From NCBI GenBank assembly GCA_945827785.1, contig CALZOR010000001.1:1-54390 (forward strand): 54,390 nt of DNA. The letters are read 5' to 3'. Below, in pieces: positions 51,802 through 54,390 of the stretch. The position numbers and the translations under genes are program-made. Numbering within the stretch: the first letter of the stretch is position 1; each line of letters starts with the position of its first letter. The DNA is from an uncultured Bacteroidales bacterium. Lineage in GTDB: Bacteria > Bacteroidota > Bacteroidia > Bacteroidales > UBA932. Under the pieces are notes generated by a model. That model made no database searches, was not told the origin of the DNA, and saw nothing but the letters and a program-made list of their open reading frames with translations.

Positions 51802-53214
51802 TCATAATTCTTTGCGGAGGCGGGCTTTGGGGATGCCGAGCTGGTCGCGGTATTTGGCGATTGTGCGGCGGGCAACCTTGTAACCCTTTGATTTCATGAT
51901 TGTTACCAGTTCATCATCCGTGAGCGGCTTGCGCTTGTCTTCGGCATCTACGCACTCCTGAAGCGCCTTCTTGAGTTCCCTTGTCGAAACTTCTTCGCCG
52001 TCCTGATTCTCAAGGCCTTCGGAAAAGAAGTATTTGAGGGAGTAGATTCCGAAATGAGTCTCTATGTATTTGCTGTTCACAACCCTTGAAATCGTGGAGA
52101 TGTCAAAGCCTGTTTTTTCAGCTATATCTTTGAGAACCATAGGCTTGAGGTGGCTTTCGTCTCCGTCTATGAAATAGTCGTGCTGATAGTCCACGATGGC
52201 CTGCATGGTGCTCATGAGAGTGTTGTGACGCTGTTTCAGGGCCTCGACGAACCATTTTGCCGAGTCGAGCTTTTTCTTTACGAATGTCGCGGCGTCTTTC
52301 TTTTCGCGTTCTGATGAGTTTGCAGCTTCCATCAGTATGTCCGCATATTTGCGGTTAACCCTCAGCTCAGGTATCGAGAAACGAGGCATTGTAAGGATGA
52401 GTTCGCCATCCTGATAGTCCAGAAGGAAGTCCGGAACTATCTGCTGGGCCTGGTCGTTGTACGAGTCGTCAATCTGTCCGCCCGGAGATGGGTTGAGTTT
52501 CAGAATCTTGGACATAGCGGCCTTGAGTTCCTTCTCACCAATTCCCATCCTGGTCATGATTTTCTGGAAATGCTTGTTGGTGAACTCCGTGAAATAATCT
52601 TTTAATATCCTTTCGGCATTCTGGACCTCCTCGGTATGTTTGAGCAGGCGAATCTGGAGCAGCAGACATTCGCGCAGGTCCCTGGCTCCCACTCCAGGAG
52701 GATCAAATTCCTGTATAACTTTAAGCATATCAAGCACTTCCTGCTCGTCCGTCTCAATATTTGCACGGAATGAAAGGTCGTCAACTATACTGTCCAGACT
52801 CCTTCTAAGATATCCGTCGTCGTCCAATGAGCCAACGATGAAGGCTGCAACCTGGAACTGATGCTCGGAAAGATTCCTGTAGCCGAGCTGTTCCATAAGG
52901 TTCTGCGTAAAACTTTCCTTTACTGAAAAAGTATTGTACTGAGGGCGTTCGTCCTTGGAATTGTAATTGTCTGAACGCAGCCTGTAACTTGGGATGGCAT
53001 CGTCTTCCTTGTATTCGGAAAGCGACACCTCACGAGGTGCCTGATCCTCATCGGTCTCATTCTGCACATCCTCATCCAGAACCGGATTCTCTTCAAGTTC
53101 CTTTTTGATGCGCTGCTCGAGTTCCTGAACAGGCAGCTCAATCAGCTTAATCGTCTGTATCTGAAGCGGAGACAGTTTCTGCGTCTGCTTCAATTCCAAT
53201 CCTTGTTTCAGCAT
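51802..53214 (-). CDS. rpoN: RNA polymerase sigma-54 factor
   Basis: The 470-residue protein has region I (Gln/Leu-rich, about 1-50, 'LKQTQKLSPLQIQTIKLI'), an acidic region II (about 50-100), the core-binding domain, the helix-turn-helix, and the RpoN box 'ARRTIAKYR' at 448-456, which reads the -24 element. It directs transcription from -24/-12 promoters and needs an AAA+ activator; none is encoded here. It is the third gene of a minus-strand operon, 11 bp after the SPOR-like gene. Confidence 0.97.
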   Translation of the reverse strand: MLKQGLELKQTQKLSPLQIQTIKLIELPVQELEQRIKKELEENPVLDEDVQNETDEDQAPREVSLSEYKEDDAIPSYRLRSDNYNSKDERPQYNTFSVKESFTQNLMEQLGYRNLSEHQFQVAAFIVGSLDDDGYLRRSLDSIVDDLSFRANIETDEQEVLDMLKVIQEFDPPGVGARDLRECLLLQIRLLKHTEEVQNAERILKDYFTEFTNKHFQKIMTRMGIGEKELKAAMSKILKLNPSPGGQIDDSYNDQAQQIVPDFLLDYQDGELILTMPRFSIPELRVNRKYADILMEAANSSEREKKDAATFVKKKLDSAKWFVEALKQRHNTLMSTMQAIVDYQHDYFIDGDESHLKPMVLKDIAEKTGFDISTISRVVNSKYIETHFGIYSLKYFFSEGLENQDGEEVSTRELKKALQECVDAEDKRKPLTDDELVTIMKSKGYKVARRTIAKYRDQLGIPKARLRKEL

Positions 53215-53225
53215 AGCAAGAATAT

Positions 53226-53822
53226 TTATAATCCGACAGAAATGGGACGAAGCACCTTGACAGTATCTACAAAAAAGGCTTTGTCCTTATCCACAACAGG
53301 AAATGCTATAGTCTCCTTTACTACAAAAGCACTTGGAAAATCAACCTTTATCCTCTCCAGCAGAGCCATTGCCTCCGACTTTGTCCGGAAATCGCCGACG
53401 GTAACCTTGAAATAAGGGTTGGCGTAGGTCCTGTAGGCGGGAATGTCATGGTATATGCCATTGAATTTTGTCAGTGCCGCTTCTGATTCCGCCCTTGCCG
53501 TACGGTGGTTGTCAAAGAATATCCTGACCCTGTATCCGGTCATTTCCCTCGAAGCATTCGCTTTCACATATTCAGCCAAAGAAGAGGCTACGACATCTGA
53601 CTGACGCACAGTCACTTCAGCCTTATCACCCTTTTCCTTTGCCGGCATGGCTGCAAGGATATCCTTGCCAATAAGGGTTGTATCGGCAACGTCAGCCCTC
53701 CTGTAAACAAGAGAATCAACAAGCTCATATCCTTCAGGAATTTCAATATCCTGAGCATGTACAACCGAGCAGAATACCGACGAAACCGCAAAGGCAAAGA
53801 TTATCAAAAATAGTTTTTTCAT
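53226..53822 (-). CDS. Secreted SPOR-like domain protein
   Basis: A signal peptide (about 1-24) is followed by about 75 residues of linker and a C-terminal SPOR-like domain (about 95-170) with 'GYRVRIFFDNHRTARAESEA' and 'PYFKVTVGDFRTKSEA'. SPOR domains bind denuded glycan strands of peptidoglycan, often at the septum. It overlaps the upstream LEA14-like gene by 4 bp and precedes rpoN. Membership of the SPOR family is strong by pattern; the partner is unknown. Confidence 0.82.
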   Translation of the reverse strand: MKKLFLIIFAFAVSSVFCSVVHAQDIEIPEGYELVDSLVYRRADVADTTLIGKDILAAMPAKEKGDKAEVTVRQSDVVASSLAEYVKANASREMTGYRVRIFFDNHRTARAESEAALTKFNGIYHDIPAYRTYANPYFKVTVGDFRTKSEAMALLERIKVDFPSAFVVKETIAFPVVDKDKAFFVDTVKVLRPISVGL

Positions 53823-54304
53823 TTTACCGTACTCTTTGTCAGGTCCCCGACTTTCAGACCTTTTCGTCTGATGGTCATTGGAGCACCCGAGCCTTGTTTG
53901 TATATGAATGTCAAATCAACTATACATGCATCTGATTTTTCCTTGGATGAAACGATTTTTACTACGTCCCAGACAGAAGCAGCGTCAGCCACTGTCATAT
54001 TGACGTTGACAGGGCATCTTCCGGAAAATTTACGTGCAAGTTCAATTGGCTCTGCAGTAATTGTGCCAATATCTTTCCCTTCATAGCTGATGAGTGCCGC
54101 GATATTGCTTATGCTCATCTTTGCACCCGGGTTTTCAATCATTGCGCTCATTCCTACATCAATTGAGCGGAGGCCTTTCGGTGAAACCTTTTCTATCTTG
54201 ATATCAGAGACATTGACCTTCAGGATGGCTGTACATCCGGACATGAAGACTGCTGAAATGAGGATAATTACAAGCAGTTGAAAACGATGTTTTTTCATTT
54301 CCAT
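53819..54304 (-). CDS. LEA14-like (water-stress/LEA type 2) lipoprotein
   Basis: The 161-residue product has a signal peptide with lipobox 'MSGC' (Cys24) and one LEA type 2-like domain with the 'VENP'-like motif here 'IENPGAKMSI' (about 56-65). Related proteins are small periplasmic lipoproteins of unknown function in Bacteroidetes. Translation may also begin at the second Met. It is first in the operon with the SPOR-like gene and rpoN, and has a -7 box about 29 bp upstream. Confidence 0.8.
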   Translation of the reverse strand: MEMKKHRFQLLVIILISAVFMSGCTAILKVNVSDIKIEKVSPKGLRSIDVGMSAMIENPGAKMSISNIAALISYEGKDIGTITAEPIELARKFSGRCPVNVNMTVADAASVWDVVKIVSSKEKSDACIVDLTFIYKQGSGAPMTIRRKGLKVGDLTKSTVK

Positions 54305-54332
54305 AAATATTACAAATTGATAAACCTAAGAA

Positions 54333-54340
54333 CAAAGATA
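54333..54340 (-). promoter_or_regulatory. -7 promoter box (TATCTTTG) for LEA14-SPOR-rpoN operon
   Basis: A consensus box on the minus strand, 29 bp before the LEA14-like start. Confidence 0.75.
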
Positions 54341-54361
54341 ACGATATTCAGTGAAAAATCC

Positions 54362-54369
54362 TATCTTTG
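54362..54369 (+). promoter_or_regulatory. -7 promoter box (TATCTTTG) for a gene beyond the window
   Basis: TATCTTTG followed by CGC on the plus strand, divergent from 54333; its gene starts outside the window. Confidence 0.6.
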
Positions 54370-54390
54370 CGCGTCTAGTTTGGACTGGGG

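Overview
The window reads as a chromosomal segment of a Bacteroidales bacterium, probably a gut-type lineage. Four things point there: promoters with the Bacteroidetes -7 box (TAnnTTTG, most often TATCTTTG) ahead of most transcription units; families largely confined to the phylum (DUF4493, PCMD, DUF3575, ArsP_2 exporter, FtsL_2-like protein, MraY with an extra insertion, HC1-like protein); many SPII lipoproteins; and a dcw cluster in typical Bacteroidetes order. I cannot name the genus. I see no insertion sequence, prophage, CRISPR array or rRNA.

Layout. 1-7.5 kb: the end of an M28-type peptidase with altered active-site positions, then a run of an MsbA-like ABC exporter, a VanZ-like protein, a large secreted amidase interrupted by a golvesin-like domain, and an Fe-S cysteine desulfidase/serine dehydratase-like enzyme. 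7.5-10 kb: a 55-residue ferredoxin on the minus strand, a DUF1573 protein and a histidine-rich heavy-metal exporter.

10.1-23.2 kb: one apparent 13 kb operon of nine genes, with one promoter (10089) and one strong terminator (23376). It encodes an OmpA-like/DUF3575 outer-membrane protein, six DUF4493 lipoproteins (two single-domain, four with extra domains), a PCMD lipoprotein and a beta-barrel protein. Three of the lipoproteins end in PCMD-like domains. All six DUF4493 proteins carry a Lys-(Ala/Ser/Val) motif 25-31 residues after the lipid-anchored Cys, as in fimbrillins. I infer a surface assembly, perhaps a pilus-like filament, and it is my best candidate for an undescribed system. The last gene changes sharply in base composition at its 3' end and is followed by about 0.9 kb of non-coding DNA built from two palindromic repeat families.

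24.1-40.5 kb: shikimate kinase, then the complete division and cell-wall (dcw) cluster mraZ-rsmH-ftsL-ftsI-murE-mraY-murD-ftsW-murG-murC-ftsQ-ftsA-ftsZ. Four TGGAR boxes spaced exactly 10 bp precede mraZ and look like a MraZ operator. 40.5-46.7 kb (minus strand): truB, rpiB and gltX, then a Xer recombinase and a DPP III lipoprotein. 46.8-54.4 kb: a clostripain-family lipoprotein, rplY with a foldable leader, pth, an HC1-like basic protein, a candidate small RNA, tRNA-His, radC and upp; then, on the minus strand, a LEA14-like lipoprotein, a SPOR-like protein and rpoN.

Regulatory themes: a shared GACTAAA/TTTAGTC hairpin sits at three convergent junctions, and Shine-Dalgarno sequences, unusual in this phylum, occur at several dcw starts.
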